Source: Bryopsis sp. KO-2023
Lineage: Eukaryota; Chlorophyta; Ulvophyceae; Bryopsidales; Bryopsidaceae
Direction of reading: 5' to 3'
DNA length: 64,000 bases
Assembly: GCA_030272585.1 (NCBI GenBank)
Contig: BSYQ01000013.1
Coordinates: 2,604,001-2,668,000 of the forward strand
Part shown: positions 62,633 through 64,000 of the stretch, one piece after another
How positions within the stretch are numbered: position 1 is the stretch's first letter
How the letters are laid out: each line of letters starts with the position of its first letter
The notes under the pieces: model-generated
Told to the model about the DNA's origin: nothing
What the model saw: the letters and a program-made list of their open reading frames with translations, nothing else
Database searches by the model: none
Program-made: the position numbers and the translations under genes

Positions 62633-62672
62633 TATCATACGATACAAGTTCCTGGTTTTGTATCGTATGATA
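62633..62672. repeat. Perfect 15-bp inverted repeat
   Basis: TATCATACGATACAA (62633-62647) and TTGTATCGTATGATA (62658-62672), 10-nt spacer. Lies beside the BFN duplicate and is absent from the original locus. Confidence 0.9.
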
Positions 62673-62784
62673 AGAAGAACAGTCCGTTGGTGCGATACAA
62701 CTGTCTGATCGTACGACACAAACCCTTTTGTTTTCGACTGATTCAGTACCACACACAATGAAAAATTGGTATCTAGGTCACACT

Positions 62785-63150
62785 TACATTCATTCTGCTC
62801 CCTCTCATGCGCTCGGTGTGTCGCTCCACAGATATGAACTTTATCTTTTCAAGTTGAACCTGTGTCAGTTGCGGGGTCGTTCCGCTTTTCTCGCCACGCC
62901 TTAAAGACCTGACAAAGAGACCCATCGGCAACACCAGGCTTCTAGAAAAACTCTGGTTTAGGGACCTCTCCAAGGATCCCGGTTGCGACTGCGTGGACAT
63001 GCGCTCGAAGTGCAGCTTGATCGCCGCCACTTCCCTGAATCCTGCAAGTAACTTGACCAAAGTGAGCGACAGGACGTCGTTTCTTGCAGTGATGTCGCTC
63101 CATCCTTGGTGCTTTGTGTGACCAAAGACGGTCTTTGGCACGACCCACAT
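62785..63150 (-). CDS. Hypothetical first exon, 122 codons
   Basis: ATG at 63150 (MWVVPKTVFGHTKHQGWSD...). Open to a good donor (AATGAAT|GTAAGTG) in phase 0. The composition is Arg/Ser/Leu-rich and could be a targeting sequence, but no motif is recognised. The next exon-like stretch on this strand is the duplicated BFN exon, which is open in phase 0 in a different frame from BFN. Whether the two are joined is unknown. Confidence 0.35.
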
Positions 63151-64000
63151 GCGAGCGACTCGATTCACAAGTGTCGTCACAGGTTGTCTTATTTTTTCGT
63201 ATCAGCTATCGTTTTCCATTGTGCATTGTGTGAAGTAAGTGACCAAAATGTGGCCAATAAGATATCATTCGTTTGTTTTTAGGCAAGTACACGGAGCATC
63301 CTCTGAAATGCCACAAAATTTCAACTGTAGCACAGTAAAAGCATTGCACAGCCACCATCAAAGTTTTGTTCCGATTGGCTTCGTACATTGTGAGTAAACG
63401 ACGAATCGTGACTTAACTCAGACGATTTTTCGCGTTTAATTTGGGTCTGTTGTTGCCGTGCTTTGTATTTTTTTAGTATTATTGAAGTGCGCCAATTTCT
63501 TTGAGAGAATCGCGATTCGCGACCCCGTGGCCCTGTTTTTAAGGGGGGGGGGGAATAATAGATTGAGGAAGTGGATGAAAGATGAGGCTAGATTTGTCAC
63601 CCCCACAGCAAAAGAGAAGACAGATCTAAGCCCCTGACAAGAAAAAGTCGAGCGATTTTGGGGGGTTGGGGAACCAATTCAAAGCTACAAGAGGCCCTGT
63701 TCCCATTCTGACTTGCAAAATCTGGGCTGGTGCATTGTTGGACCCATTTTGCATTTTGAAGAGACTCCTAAGATTCCTAATTTCTCAAGTAACAGTAACA
63801 GTAACAGATCATGGATCGTATCCAAACCTTAATTTAGCCTGTTGGCCATGTCTCCAACATTTTTTTAATTAATTTTTCATGAGTAAGGCAAGGATTTGAT
63901 CACATTCTCAAAAATCTGAAAGTCTGTCAAACCCTGGGGCATCTTTTGTGCTTTCTCCACAACTCTTAAAGTTTCAATATGACTTCGATATTTCGCAGCA
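63151..64000. other. No feature seen
   Basis: AT-rich with a G run near 63544-63553. The short ORFs carry no recognisable motif. Confidence 0.5.

Noticed and set aside
1..64000. CRISPR arrays, rRNA genes, bacterial operons, telomere repeats
   Set aside because: None seen on either strand; the tandem repeats present are coding repeats in gag or simple microsatellites.

Overview
The window is a piece of a nuclear eukaryotic genome. Its genes have GT-AG introns, often rich in T runs and in long G or C homopolymers. The organism cannot be named from sequence alone. A BFN (DUF151)-UVR gene, a family known from bacteria and plants, and retrotransposon primer-binding sites close to the plant initiator-Met type fit an alga or another plastid-bearing protist; this is inference. 

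Left host region (1-19808): the 3' part of a seven-exon BFN-UVR gene (+) converges on a three-exon elongation factor 1-alpha gene (-). EF-1A is divergent from a 12-exon gene (+, 7824-17716) for a predicted 1964-residue protein. That protein has an N-terminal hydrophobic segment, a two-exon Cys-rich/LRR unit repeated about five times, and a multi-pass membrane domain. All exon phases in the model close correctly. 

Retrotransposon nest (19809-58173): four Ty3/gypsy-type LTR elements lie inside one another. E1 (19809-58173) is outermost. E2 (24705-29244) and E3A (29970-55372) sit inside E1 pol. E3B (35393-48303, reverse strand) sits inside E3A. Each insertion has a 6-bp target duplication: AATATA, CCTATT, CCCGGG and GGCGAC. 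E2, E3A and E3B have LTR pairs that look identical by eye; the E1 pair shows two differences, which matches the nesting order. Removing the inserts restores the E1 pol frame. 

The families share unusual features. (1) The right end of every integrated copy carries 7 bp, GGTYACA, that are absent from the 5' LTR but present just upstream of the 3' LTR inside a GGTYACAGCTGTAACC near-palindrome. This is what integration from a joined LTR-LTR junction would give. (2) In E1 and E3, 1.35-2.6 kb from the LTR to the first ATG contain no ATG in any frame, yet one long frame is open; a conserved CTG in good context is the candidate start of an extended Gag. (3) The second ORF lies in the -1 frame relative to Gag in all three families, and E2 has a strong stem-loop just after the gag stop. 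(4) Integrase is a separate ORF with its own conserved ATG; in E3 it carries an extension of about 700 residues with an internal signal-peptide-like segment and a Cys/His-rich end. (5) E2 encodes protease, RT and RNase H but no integrase, and its U3 terminus matches E3. 

Right host region (58174-64000): a four-exon gene (-) for a small secreted glycine-rich protein with a Trp/Cys tail, an unidentified exon near 60.3 kb, and a short inverted duplication of one BFN exon with intron flanks next to an unrecognised 125-residue first-exon candidate. The rest is AT-rich with no gene I can support.
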